Positions 25,075 through 37,393 of a stretch of 64,000 nucleotides of DNA are shown here, in pieces. This DNA is from Pycnopodia helianthoides (Eukaryota; Echinodermata; Asteroidea; Forcipulatida; Asteriidae), in assembly GCA_032158295.1 (NCBI GenBank), contig CM063250.1, positions 2,053,501 through 2,117,500 on the forward strand, written 5' to 3'. The notes beneath the pieces are model-generated. The model did not search any database. It saw nothing but the letters and a program-made list of their open reading frames with translations, and was not told the DNA's origin. Each line of letters starts with the position of its first letter. Positions within the stretch are counted from its first letter, which is position 1. A program made the translations under genes and the position numbers.

Positions 25075-25473
25075 TTAAAGGAACATTACAGAATTGGTTT
25101 TTGCTAACAAAACAGTTGCTGGCAGTGTAAGCACTTTAAATATGTAATCCACCATATAAATAAACTGACAAACCTGTAGAAGTTTGAGATCAATCGGCCA
25201 TCTGGGTCACGAGAAAATAGTGAAAAACTGATGACACATTTGCATGAAATCATATAGGTTCAACAAATGAACAAAACGCTCACTGAGCGATAAACTCCAA
25301 TCGGAAAATTAGTTTATTCATTTCTCATCAAGTATGGCATTTCAGACAGAAATATTTCAAGGGTTGTTTTCTACTGTCATCATCATTAGACCTGTGTAAG
25401 TTTTATGTAAATCTGTGATCAAAAAGTATATTTTACAAGTTTTGTTCTTACCAATGCTGTAATGTTCCTTTAA
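25075..25473 (+). mobile_element. Family A MITE, full length
   Basis: Second full copy, same orientation as the one at 22701, with TTAA at 25075-25078 and 25470-25473. The right end has CAATGCTG for CAATTCTG, so it has begun to diverge. Internal landmarks are shared throughout. Confidence 0.9.
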
Positions 25474-26472
25474 GAGAGATATTGGGACCTCTAGCAGACA
25501 GGATCACCACAGAGGCTGCAGCTGGTTCTGGTTCCTCTGGTTGTTGGGGGAGGGGGAAGGAGGGGGGGGGTATAATTCACACTCCAAAGACGTACCACAC
25601 TACCACTCCCAAATTCACAGTACGTACGTATATACAAGGCATCTAACCTTTACCTTGAAAGCAATTTGGCACCATAAAAAAAGTCAGTGCGATGAAGAAT
25701 GCTATTTACTTACAAAAAAGTCAAGCCCCATTGTGTGAGGTCTAACATCCTTATTAGAAGCACAATGGTAATCAATGGTGGAACACAATGGCTGGTCCTT
25801 GGCAGGGTGCCTTAATACAAGGAAAAGACACTCAAGCATTGTCAGAGAAGGTTATGCTGGTCAGTGTGTGCAGTGGAGTGTCGGTTTCAACCAACAAAAC
25901 ACACACACACACACAGTTGTGCTGTTGACCCTTACTCTCTGTCTTGACCAAATACCAAAAAAAACATTACATAAAGACTTGTGAGTGCATGTATTTGACA
26001 GGTCAAACCCAGTTCAATGCTTCCTTGATTACACAAAGAGAGCCAAACCACCCATCAGTCACAACACAAATAAGGCTTGAAAATTCACAGCAATTTGAAA
26101 CCATTTACGTGAAGTTTTCCACAGATTAGTCTGTAGATCTTTGACAGTTTTATTAAACTGTGCTTATTTTATTCATTTATACAGTCTTTAAACTATGGCT
26201 CTCCCTAACACTAACAAGGTAACGTCCCTGTTTTGTATTTGTGTGGGATGTCTTGCACCAAGACTACCTTAACAGTGGTCCCTGACCACATGCTAGTTAA
26301 AACACCCAAGGACCAGTTATACTTAAGTTCAAGGGCACTGATTGGCTAGTCCAGTGCTTAAATGCATCCCGATATATCATATTCAATATGAAAGCATGCA
26401 CTTGTGAAAAAGCTGACGAACCAGTGAAATGACAGCTAACTAGTCCTGAAAAATATTAAGGGCTACCCCTGT
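25474..26472. other. Non-coding stretch
   Basis: G-rich run at 25545-25570, (CA)n at 25900; no gene or transposon ends recognised. 26857-27534 is similar, with a T run at 27369. Confidence 0.5.
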
Positions 26473-26856
26473 TTAAAGGCAGATATACTTTTGGTAATTG
26501 TCAAAGACTACTATCCTTACTTGTGTATCCCAACATATGCATAAAATAACAAACCTGTGAATATTTGGGCTCAATTGGTCATCGAAGTTGCAGGATAAAT
26601 AATGAAGAAAAAAAACCTTGTTGCATAGAATTGTGTGCTTTAAAATGCCTGAGAAAGGCTTCATGCCTAAAGCCTTTCTCAGATTTAAATATTTTAGTGA
26701 GAAACTACCTCTTTCTAAAAAACTACATCACTTCAGAGGGAGTCGTTTCTCACAATGTTTTATACTATCAGCAGCTCTCAGGTGCTCCTTACCAAGTAAT
26801 TTTTTTTATGGTAATGTATTTCTTGAGTAATTACCCAAAGTATCCACTGCCTTTAT
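26473..26856 (-). mobile_element. Family G MITE, inverted
   Basis: Reverse complement of the copy at 9378: ATACTTTTGGTAATTGTCAA at the left, CCAAAGTATCCACTGCCTTT at the right. A perfect 13-bp hairpin, CTGAGAAAGGCTT / AAGCCTTTCTCAG, lies at 26649-26682. Frames called here on either strand are repeat sequence. Confidence 0.85.
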
Positions 26857-27534
26857 ACATGAGCAAGACAACAAAAAGACACTAAAAAAACAAACGAAAG
26901 CCTACGGATTGGCCAAAAGAGTAAGAGTCACTTTCTAAAAGAGTAATCCCCTTATAATAATACGTTAAAAAAAACAATGTAAAAATGCTCCTTCAAAATC
27001 CAATGTTGTAAAATCCCTTTCTCACGAACATTTACAGCAAAATCCTTGAATCCACAACCATGAAATTGTGGTTGACAAACAAAAAATCGGTTATTTATTT
27101 TGTTAATTATGAATCCAGGGCTTTGTGCTAAGAACCGACTTAAGATGTTATACAAAAACAAACAAATCAAGCGCCCTTGTGTAACAGCGCTTCAAAGCAC
27201 AAAGCAATTTACTAAGAACCTGCAGTTGTAATCGGACAATTGAGCCGCACAAATGTACCTGTAGAACCCTACACAGCAAACACATTGCCAGTGTATTTGT
27301 TCAACACAGACTCTGTAATGAATCACCACCACGGCCAGCACAAATAAAAACTTGTTTACTGTGCATTTTTTTTTTTTTTTTTTTTACAAAACAAACATTC
27401 CTCTCTGTCTTGTTTTTGTAGTCAAATGTTTGATAAAGACAGGCAACAAATAATAATAATAACATAATTGTAAAATATGTTTGTCAACATTCATAAATGT
27501 TTGTTTAACTGCTGCATGAAATTGTTATTTGATT

Positions 27535-27745
27535 TTACCGTACAAAGTGTGTAAAGCACTGTAAACTCAGTACTCCCCCCCCCCCCCCCGAGTCCTGTGA
27601 TAAAAAATCCACAGGTATATTACTCGGTGGGCAGGGATTCAAACCCCTGACCTTTACCATTCTAGAGGCAGTTGTCTCACCACTAGACCACCGAGATTGC
27701 CCGTTAGCTAGAGGCAGTTCGAATCCTACATTTTGACAACGGGTA
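27535..27745 (-). mobile_element. Second tRNA-derived SINE family, minus strand
   Basis: Minus strand carries TGGTCTAGTGGTGAGACA (A box) and GGGGTTTGAATCCCTGCC (B box). The far part GAGTCCTGTGATAAAAAATC is shared with copies at 47160 and 61420. A C-run of about 15 interrupts it. Confidence 0.75.
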
Positions 27746-28281
27746 CTGCAACAATTTCAGAGGTGTTGAGTTTGCATGAAATTGTCAGATATGGAAGGGA
27801 AGATTAATTGCGGTCGATTACCATTCTCTGTGAGTGCTAAAGTAATTATTTACAAGTGTTATGAATATGACTGGCACAGTGTACACACGAGTACACTTCC
27901 ATGTACCTTAGAGAGATGTACCTACTTGCTCACAAATGGATGCATCCAGGCATTGTCAAAGGTCTAAGATTGACATATAAAAATATTAATCATAATAATT
28001 TAATAATAATAATGGACATCTTTTTAAAAGAGGTGGTATCCCACACAAGCGACGCTCATGGCGCCGCACTTCAAAACAATCACAATAACTATAAACGATA
28101 GTGGCATTACGTAAACAAGTGGAGAGTGAGGTCATGTGACTTCCTTATGCAGGTAGGATTTGAAACTGTTCTTGAATAGGCCAATGTACATTGTACAACA
28201 GTTGTTCGTGCAATGGTTTGACCGAACAAACAGACATCGAACAGGGTTGGCAAATAAAAAGTATTTTAAAATGTTATTGTT

Positions 28282-28582
28282 TCAACACGTTGACTGCCGC
28301 CTACGAGTATATTCGTAGTAACAGGTTAGACGGGTTCTGCCACTACGAGTATACTCGTAGAGAATGAAAGGGCTTTGTATTGTTATTTAAACACACTGGC
28401 ATCATTGAGCACGCAACACATACGCTTCCTGGCAGTGGTGAGGACATCGCCCTTAAAATGTGCATGTTCATTTTTTTTGTTTTTATAGTACCTATTTGGT
28501 ATGCACGCATGCGCATCGCACTTATGCACGCATGCAAATGGGAACGCACTACGAATATAATGACCGGAAGTCAACGTGTTAA
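28282..28582. mobile_element. piggyBac-like MITE
   Basis: Perfect 12-bp inverted ends AACACGTTGACT / AGTCAACGTGTT, bounded by TCAA (28282-28285) and TTAA (28579-28582), a decayed TTAA duplication. Near the left end are two palindromes, CTACGAGTATATTCGTAG and CTACGAGTATACTCGTAG (28343-28360). No transposase frame. Confidence 0.7.
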
Positions 28583-28584
28583 CC

Positions 28585-28760
28585 TGTTATTCCTGGCTAT
28601 ACAGCAGTTACAGGTTGAATGGCTTCTGACTGGCACCCCTGAACAAAGATATTGGAAAAATAGGAAGACCGCCAACATTGAGGCTAGACAGATAGAGCGC
28701 GAGGTGGCAGGTTCAAATCCCGCTCTAGTCAATTTCCTTTGTTTAACCCAAAATTAATCT
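28585..28760 (+). mobile_element. Third tRNA-like SINE family
   Basis: CTGGCTATACAGCAGTTACA, GAATGGCTTCTGACTGGCAC, then CTAGACAGATAGAGCGCGAG and GGCAGGTTCAAATCCCGCTC (B box), ending TTTGTTTAACCCAAAATTAA. Starts just after the piggyBac-like element. Confidence 0.65.
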
Positions 28761-29347
28761 CATAGGTGCCAAAGTTCATAACAATAACCAATACTCCAGA
28801 TGAATATTTTTAATTGCCACAATCAAAACAATTTAGATTTTTCGAAATCCATGACTCAGATTTTCTCACTCAATGTAATCTAAAATTGTTGATATTAATT
28901 CATTTTTTAAAAAAGGGAGAATTCGCAGGAAATTCCACTTTATTATTTATTAATGGTGAACCAAACACTTGAAATTATCATTTTCTGCAACAAATAAATG
29001 TATTTGTTGCAAAAGTAATTTCCTATGTATACCGCACATGGCACATTGTAACATCCACATCTTCGTAATGGATGTTTCTTTATATTTTATTTAAGATGTC
29101 CTCCTGTTTCCATAAAATACTATGGATAATGTGAGTGGTTTTTTGGTCCATTTGGTCTTGAAATTGAGAGAACAAAGCCCTACCTCTGTCATTCACTCCC
29201 AAACTACTCTATGAGGTCAGACACATAGAGTGTGCGAAAGGGGAGAACCCCCCCCCCCCCAGTTGGTGGGTCATGCACACAATGCATGCACAACAAGCCA
29301 TCTTCTGTCCATACACAAATCCAAGCAAAAGCTGCATGAGCAGACCT

Positions 29348-29545
29348 GGGCCCAGTTTCATAGAGCTGCTTTTAAAGCAGAAAATATTGCTTGACAATTG
29401 TCTGCTAAGCAGAAATGAGCAGGGTACCAGTCACAAATTGTACATGTGACATAGTATTTTGGCTGGTAACCCTTATTCTGGTAAGCATAATTAAGTTGTG
29501 CTTGGCTACTTTTTGTGCTTAAGCAGCTCTATGAAATTAGGCCCT
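29348..29545 (-). mobile_element. Family D MITE followed by the small foldback element
   Basis: GGGCCCAGTTTCATAGAGCT to GCAGCTCTATGAAATTAGGC. Immediately followed (29550-29665) by the foldback element also seen at 17779, the same pairing as at 17779-18130 in the opposite order. Confidence 0.85.
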
Positions 29546-29665
29546 GGGTCCAATTTCCTGGCTCTGCTTACCACGGAATTCAGCGCTTACGACACCCTGT
29601 AAAGCACATACTACGAGCCGTAAGCGCAAAATTCCGCGCTAAGCAGATGCTTCAAATGAGGCACC

Positions 29666-30955
29666 GCATACGTGTAATCACAGAATCTACAATTTTACAC
29701 TGTGGTTGAGTTCCCTTAACAGGCCCATGATGATCAGATAGTGCTTGTCGTCAATACAGTGAGGGGCCGGCCTATTTCCTGGCAGCCTCATTTTCATCCT
29801 GTGAGTTTACACAAAGACACACATCACAAATGCAGGCGTACCATCTACATTTTACAATATACTTGGGTTAGCATTTTACATACACTGAATATAATCAACC
29901 ATGCCCAACAAATATCCGTGCAGTCCGTGCACACCAAGTAAAGTACGTGTGTTCATTGTAATGATTACGTTTATTTTTTGTTCCGTGCACAAATGAGTAT
30001 CAGTGCAGATTACAAAGTCATTGTTGTCTACACCGTCCAAATTGAGACACTTGTTCGTTTGATTCCCATTTGAACCTCCGTACCCCAATTGAGAATATAT
30101 CTAAGGATCTTAATCAGGAAACCCTGGGGCGGTGACAACTAACTGCATTAGTGAATGATACATATGTAACTGAAAGTACATGTACATGTATGCTAAACAG
30201 TACAGAGCACACTGCATGTGTGCACAGCCACAATCATGGGTACACTTTTTGTTACAAAGACACCAAATGAACAACACATAAATATTGAGTAACTCTTTGC
30301 AGATCTTGTACTCGACAAACTCAAGTACTTTCTACTCTTCATTCACACAGCGCTGGTTAATGAATTTACAGACAACATTAAAATAACTGTTACATCACTG
30401 GTTTTCAAACTGTTGTTCATAACATGGACACGAAAAAAAATGTGTACCCATGATTGTGGCTGTGCACATGTACATTCAGGATGAGCTGATCAAAACCAAG
30501 GCCCAACAGACTGTGCGAGTCTCACGCATATTCAAACTTCCGGGACCAAGTCGGTTCCAACCGTATCGAGTTTCACGTGTGCGCAATTTTGTTTCTTCAA
30601 ATACTTTAGTTTGACTTCGTTCATGGCTTTAAAAATTAAGAATTTTGCCCAACCAGCTTTCATGTTGTCATTAAATCTATGTGATGGTTGCACAAATAAA
30701 TTCAAGCATGATTGGCAAATGGGGTTTCTAAAAAAAACAAGCATCCTCGTTCCAAGTTTTTAGGGGGTTTTTTTTCAATGCTATTTTGAACAAATTATAT
30801 GTATTAAATAAAAACTGAAAAATAAAAAATTGCTATGGGTATTTTTTATTTTCAAGAATTTTGAAAAAATAAAATTTGAAAAGAAGATTTTATTTCACAG
30901 AACAAAATGGTCTTTGTGCGTGTTGTTTTTCTCGTTTTCAAATGCGCAAGACTTG
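29666..30955. other. Non-coding stretch
   Basis: Contains an inverted pair, GTGCACAGCCACAATCATGG at 30219 and CCATGATTGTGGCTGTGCAC at 30448, bracketing 190 bp; no gene recognised. Confidence 0.55.
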
Positions 30956-31140
30956 CAGAGTCTATTTCAAAGAGCTGCTCAAACACAAAAAGCAGCCAGG
31001 CACAACAAAATTACCAAAATTTGGTTACCAGCCAAAATACCATATCACATGTACCATCTGTGACTGGTATTCTGCCTATCTCTACTTCGCAGCAAAATTC
31101 TTTAGCAATGTTTTGTGCTGAAGCAGCACAAAATTGGCAC
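30956..31140 (+). mobile_element. Family D MITE, diverged
   Basis: Left end decayed (GTCTATTTCAAAGAGCTGCT); centre TTACCAGCCAAAATACCATA and CTGTGACTGGTATTCTGCC; right end AGCAGCACAAAATTGGC. Confidence 0.75.
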
Positions 31141-31294
31141 ATGTCCAGGGATTCCTGTTAGAAAATGAGTCAATTAACACCTTCTGAATATTCATGAGGG
31201 AAAACCAGGCTTCCTCTCGGGTGTGCAAACATTTTGCAGTCACCGTCCGAGTATTCGATATACCATGTAAAAAAAATCACTTGCTGATTGCGTC

Positions 31295-31707
31295 CGCATG
31301 AGACCTTTGTCATACTTTGGTAATGACTCTGAAACAAAATTGTGTCATTTGTATCCGAAAGCCTCCTCGTTATAAAGATAGTATTGGTAGTGAGAATCCT
31401 GTGAAATAATTTTGTCTGAAATGCCCCCGTTGATCAGAAATCAATAAGAATGTCAATAAATTTGATTTTCCAAGGATCGCCTAAAGGCGATTTATGGAGA
31501 TTCAGATTTCCATGGTGTCCGTTTGTGAAGGCTGCGGCCGGAGATGCGGTTGGTACCCGCTGTCACCTCGCTATTAAAACGTAAATGGATTTGACGGTTT
31601 TTGCTGTTTTCTCAACAATCGGGTGAAACTTTCACAGGTGACTTTACATTTGGCCTGTAAATCAGCAAGCTACATTGACTTAAACCAACTGATGACCCTA
31701 CCTTTAA
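31295..31707 (+). mobile_element. Family I MITE
   Basis: Contains TTTGTCATACTTTGGTAATG, GAAATGCCCCCGTTGAT, AAAGGCGATTTATGGAGATT and GATGCGGTTGGTACCCGC, all repeated in the copies at 44748 and 48765. Ends GACCCTACCTTTAA; the TTAA at 31704-31707 is also the start of the palindromic element that follows. Confidence 0.7.
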
Positions 31708-32029
31708 ATGTACATGTTGCCTTGAATCGGCCGAGTTGGTCTATAAAAAGCGTTTACAATGATCCACACAAATATGCCTCGAAATTGTGTGGTTTTCCTT
31801 TAACATCGTGAATTAACACTGTCGGCCATTATATGGAGTCAAATGTTTGGCTCTACACAAAATGGCCGACCGTGTTAGTTCGCAAAGTTAAAGGAAAACC
31901 ACGCAATTTCGAGGCATATTTGTGTGGATCATTGTATTCTACTTTTAGAACATCTTTCTAACCATGCATTTTATAACAAACGATTATTATAAACCAACTC
32001 GACCGATCCAAGGCAACGTGTACCTTTAA
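31704..32029. mobile_element. Long palindromic (foldback) element on TTAA
   Basis: Both arms carry GATCCACACAAATATGCCTC, GTGGTTTTCCTTTAAC and a GTCGGCCAT segment; ends are TTAAATGTACATGTTGCC and GGCAACGTGTACC-TTTAA. The right arm has about 45 extra bases. The centre is a short loop around 31848. A transcript would fold into a hairpin of more than 100 bp. Confidence 0.85.
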
Positions 32030-34930
32030 GATTGTATCATGAACACGATTCACTCACGAATGTGTTTGATTAATTTAGAGTAGAAGGTCACGTCAATCAC
32101 ATATTCAGCAAAATCTGTTGTTTCTAGTAGTATGTGCTTCATACACCGATTTGCTTCCCATGGAAAGTTGCTAACCAAAAATGGGTTACCGGCCGGAATG
32201 ATGGCCGATGTGTACAGATTGTGACTGGTGCCCTGCCAAATTTGAGCTAAGCGGATACATATATGCGAAGCTGCTTTTAAGAAATGCGGACACTGACCTT
32301 ATAAATGATGAATATACACATTGCACCAAAAAAAGAGACTGCCATCTGGAGCCTTCTCCCCAAAAAGATATTCTCTGGAGAGATTTGATGTACAAGCTAC
32401 ATAGTACATTGTACTGATCATACAACACACAATACATCAACAGCTATGAATGATGAAGTCTGACATGCAAATTCAGCCTTCAATTATTTAATCTAATGCA
32501 TAATTCAGACAGTTAATTAGTTACTGCTCAGCGAGAAAGAGAAGAAGAAGAGAGAAAAAAAACATTACATGTCCCACATTTATAAATGAGCGGCGATTAA
32601 TCACCGTTATTATGACAGCCTGATTTCTGCATCCTGTTGGGAGGTTTTGATCGCAGAGTTAGTTGTTTTTTAGTCATCTGTGAACCGGCCGACGGTAAAT
32701 TGTTTTCGTAAATCTTTTACTGTCACAGGCATGAGGGCAAATATTTCATTTCCTTTGTGTATTATGCTGATTCCTTCCTTACTTAATTTGTAGGTCTGGG
32801 AAAAGTGTGGTTAGAAAATTACTCGGCCTGCTGGACTTGGGTTTTGAGGTTACTGGCCTGATGTTAAAATCACTAAACTTAGGTTCCAGGATTCTCCCCA
32901 GGATTTTCGAAAAACTGGGGGGTATTCTGGACCCCAAATTTTAGAAGTTTGGTCAAAGCATGCTGAATAAGCCATATTGAGATATAGTGGACACATTATC
33001 GTGGCACCGTTTGGTTTGGGTGAAACTGTCTCGATACCATCCGAAACCAAACAGTGTACGTCTATGGTATTCACCATAATATCATATCTCTCAAAATGGC
33101 TAATTGAAATGAGGTCCTCCGAATGTCTTTTCCTTGGTGTTTATCTTTGGTTTTAAAAGCCCCTCACTGTGCAATCTGGGGTATTCTAAATAGTTTTATC
33201 TCAATGATTTTTATGAATTTCATCTTAAGTTAAAACAAAGTTTTTAATATTTGTCCTGTTTGCGTATCGGCCACAATTCGCACATACTGGCCGGCACAAT
33301 TCGCACGATGCGCTACCTAGCTGCTTTCCACGTATGTTTATCTAGGATTAACACTTCAATGTATATTTCAAAATCTCGGGTTTTCACTACATCATGAAGA
33401 TAAGACTGTCTTCACTTTATATACAAACCCACAATTCTATCCACTACAGAGAAAAATACTTACAGTACAAGTCAATTCATCGAGAGAAAAAAAATTAAAA
33501 AATGACTCACTGCATAGAAGCCTAGATTCACTCCAACCCACAAATTCTTGCACTTGAACCCGGTGGCTGTGTATACCATTCCATGTGTACACACCAAGAG
33601 GGCTAACTTTATCAAAATGATCCAACTGTAAGTAAGTATCTTCAGTCCGTTACAAACACAATGTTGTACTGAGTGCACTGAAGTGGGCCAGGCCATGATG
33701 GGAACATGTGCATTCCATTATATGGCTCAGTTCCAGTCACTTGTAGGTGGCCCACAGATGTATATTTTACAGTGGGTCACATTTGCACACATTTTGAAGT
33801 TCCTGATGCGAGATTTATGTATTTAAAACCTAAAGCAGGTACGCTGTTTGAAATATGTAGTACAATGGTGTAAGTAATGTTTACATACTGTAACAGCCAA
33901 TGCTCATTTCCTTCACCTGTCATGGCTGCATGTATGAAGTTCAGGGCCAAGATTTGTACAACAAGCTGCCAAATAAAACAAACTTCTTAAAGGCAAACAG
34001 TAACGACCGAAAAATATACAGATTATCGCTGAAATATAACAAGAATGACCGGTAGGAATGTTCTTATCGGATTGGTTGACGTATTCCAGCAGCCGAATAC
34101 GGACCAGTCCATTGGACTGCTGGAACGTTCCATTGAAACTTTCAGAACGCAAACCCACATAATCACTTACGTACGAATGTTCCCATACATAGTTTGGCAC
34201 AGTGTCGCAGTCCAGCAGAACGTTCCGACCATGCACTGGATTGTGGGCGTATGCTTGCGGGAGCATTCCATCATGCCTAAAACATGCACGACTTTTTAGA
34301 CGCTCCCTATACAAAAAACTGCATTGCCCTTAGAACAGCGAAGTACCTAGCCTATACATGTGCATGGCTAAAATCTAACCCCTTCTCAAATAATGGGTAC
34401 ATTATTTTACTAATACACAGGTTTTGTGGTCTACAGAGAAGTATTTTGATCAAGCAGAACAAAGCCAGAATCATACTTCTCCCGAGCGTAAAACTACAAA
34501 GCCAATAATATCAGAACTGTGTGTCAAAACAAGAAAGACATTATTGGCAGAAGTTCTAACCACTTCAACTGTGGCACATCAATCCTGACAACTTTCATTG
34601 ACGTGTTTCAACATGAACAATCTCGGCGAGCATTTAGAGGTTTTAGAATGCAAATTTTTTTGAAAGGTGAAATTATAACAGATTGATCCAGAGCAGCCTT
34701 GGAGCACCTCGGTTTTTTAAGAGCGGAATATTTCATCTTTGAACCGTAAGCTTTCACATGATTGGTTTTCTGGCCTGATATTTTTGTTCTTGTCAGGGCA
34801 AAAGGCAGTTTTAGTAAAACGGCAGGTCTTTTGAGGGGAATCTAACTGACTGGAACATTTCAAGGGACACCAAGGCAATGACCAAGGGGCATGGAGGCAA
34901 CTGTCCCCGTCGCCTCCCTATGGAGTATCA
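32030..34930. other. Non-coding stretch
   Basis: Fragments of family J near 32820 and a possible unclassified element from TTAAAGGCAAACAGTAACGA (33987) to about 34310 with CCAGCAG/CTGCTGG inverted words. The 133-codon minus frame at 33913-34314 has no recognised domain. Confidence 0.45.
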
Positions 34931-35096
34931 GACCTGCGTAGCAACTTTCTGCTAAGCACAAATAAGCAGGATACCAGCCACAGATTGTACATATGACATG
35001 GTACTTTGGTTGGTAACCTTATTCTGGTAAGCAAAATTTTGTTGTGCTGAGCTACTTTTTGTGCTTAAGCAGCTCTATGCAATTTGGCCCCGGGTG
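34931..35096 (-). mobile_element. Family D MITE, left end truncated
   Basis: Begins within the arm (TTTCTGCTAAGCACAAATAA), centre CCACAGATTGTACATATGAC, right end AGCTCTATGCAATTTGGCCC. Confidence 0.75.
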
Positions 35097-35350
35097 TTCA
35101 ATCGGCTGTTCGTAATGGGGACACAGGGTAGGTAGCCAGACGCCCAGACAGGGGTTCTGGGGGTCTTTTGGACACTGTGGTTTTCATCGTACAGCATATA
35201 TTGACAGCCCACAGCCTCTATGCCCCTGGCCACCCCTTGGTGCCCCTTGAAATATTCCAGTAGAAATTTGAAATTTGCATCCCTGAGGTGTCCTTCACCG
35301 AGGAGAAACTGCCTTGCCCTTTCAAGAATGAAACATCAGTCCTGGAATGG

Positions 35351-37061
35351 AATTCTGACAAACAACCTACAAAATAGGGACACCTCCCCCCCCCCCCAAA
35401 AAAAAAAAAAATACACGCCCTCGTTATTGGGGCTGTAGACTCAAAACACATGACCATCAACATTACATGTAGACATCGATGGAGGAAGGAAACTGTACAC
35501 TACACAGTAACTATGCAGACAGCACTGTGAAATACACCACATTGTCATTCATACGTTGCTGCTTGTGTATTAACTCTGCCATGAGCATACTGTATACATG
35601 TAATAACATACACAGATGGTACATATTACTTATTAGATAAATGAGTATACGGTTCAAAACGGTCAACTAGGACAGGGGAGAAGAAGCCAGCTCACTGAGG
35701 CCAAGGTGCGGGCATCATGGATTAGACCATGTCACCTCGCTTGTTTACAACAACAACAAAAAACAGTTGACCTTTTTGTCAACTCAGTCCAGCCACTTAG
35801 TTCATATGGGTAGTTTTACATTTGTACAGTTATTTTCCACAAGAAATATAGTATCGTAAAAAAAAAAAAAAAAAAACACTTAATCAGTTTGGAGTGTGCC
35901 CCTTCCCTCACATTAATAATAATATCAAAAAATGACACCACCATATTTTTCTCTCACCATGCTTTGACTATGTTGTCAATGTTGATTTCAGTTTGAGTGA
36001 AATTATGGAAGCTCTTCCTCCATAATTTGACACAAACTGGAGGGGGAAGAAGCAATCCAAAGCTAAGCTACTGAAGCCACGAACTACTCAATAAAGGCAG
36101 TAAACAACATGACCTCAATGTTAACTGCATTTGTTCAAAATTAACAATTGATACAAGGTGATACGACAGATCTCACAAAGACATTATGCGCGAGATTACA
36201 ACGAATCCAACTGCACTAGATAAGAACATAAGTGCAGGTTTTACAACAAATTTAATTTCAGTTCAAATGTATACACTTGAACTGAATTGAATCATGGAGG
36301 TAGAAAAATTGGATCATGTGTAGATTTCACAACTTGTGCAATTGTGCTGGATTGGAAAATACGTTGATTTTGCATTTGTCTTAATTCATGTGAAGTTAAA
36401 GACACAATCGTCATGGGCATTTTATCGAGTCAGTTTCCCCACACTTCTCATGCCAAAATCTTACGCTATTTAAAAATGACAAAAAACAGATAATTGTACA
36501 GAGTGCAGTGAATGGCAAGTTCCGCTGTCCAGAGAGCAGGAGTAATCTTTATGCCAAATTCCCAGCAGCCACAATCTCTCGCATAATCTGGGACAGATGT
36601 TAAGCTCAAGTGACCAGTGTTATGATACAGTGAGTGGTGTGTGTGTGTGTGGGTGGAAGGGTGAACAGTACAATAACTAAAACCCAAGCTAGAACATCAA
36701 GGCCCTCTTCCCTGGGCATTTTTTTTTTAAACAAGGCTATTTACTGAATCCGATTGAATGTTCCACTGTACGTTGAACCATGATAATACACACACAACAC
36801 AACAACAAAAACCACGTACACAGTGTGTTTACTTGTCCACATAGTTGATCTGATTGCTTCATGATCTCAAAAAAGCCATGGTTGGAATGATGTGAATTTG
36901 TTGTCAGTCATGATGCACCAGGAGAGGATCCTGACGAGGGTTGTTGAAGATAATCCAATTTCTGTGTGTGATATGATTTATTAGGGACTGAGGCAGGGTT
37001 TGAGTCTACCTTGCTTGGAATTTCATTCAATTCACGATCTAGGAAGTCATTATTACCAGTT
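35351..37061. other. Non-coding stretch
   Basis: Homopolymers (35390, 35860) and a (GT)n at 36640. No exon of the neighbouring genes recognised. Confidence 0.5.
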
Positions 37062-37285
37062 AACTTGCGGGTACTACAACCATGTGTTTAAATCTCTTTC
37101 GGGGGAAGAGTGTTGGCTCTGAAAAGAGCCGTTGGTGTGGTCTCAACGACGTTTCGAACAGTCTACATGTACTCAGCTTGTCTTTAGGAGACACACATAG
37201 TACACTGTTCGAATCATCGAGACCAACGGATCTTTTCAGAGCCAACACTCCAAGAGAGGTTTACACATGGCTGTACCCACACGTT
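37062..37285. repeat. Palindromic element with histone-type 3' stem-loops (element 1)
   Basis: Arms begin ACTTGCGGGTACTACAACCA and end GGCTGTACCCACACGTTTA. The minus strand at 37115-37130 reads GGCTCTTTTCAGAGCC, the canonical 16-nt stem-loop of replication-dependent histone mRNAs; the plus strand at 37228-37243 reads GGATCTTTTCAGAGCC (one mismatch). Downstream of it is CCAAGAGAGG, resembling the purine-rich element bound by U7 snRNA. No histone coding sequence is present. Confidence 0.8.
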
Positions 37286-37325
37286 TAAGTGTAGTATTAG
37301 GGACTTCGTAAGTTCCTTTCAGTCT

Positions 37326-37383
37326 CACCATGCAAAGCTTCAAACATCACTTGTATAAGTATTGTTTGAAGCTTTGCATGGTG
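37326..37383. repeat. Perfect 21-bp hairpin between the two histone-stem-loop elements
   Basis: The 21 bases from 37326 (CACCATGCAAAGC...) are exactly inverted at 37363-37383, with a 16-nt loop. Perfect pairing suggests recent origin; size would also suit a small RNA precursor, with no further support. Confidence 0.75.
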
Positions 37384-37393
37384 TGGAGAAATA

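Noticed and set aside
28380..28757. 125-codon plus-strand frame
   Set aside because: It spans the piggyBac-like MITE and a tRNA-like SINE.
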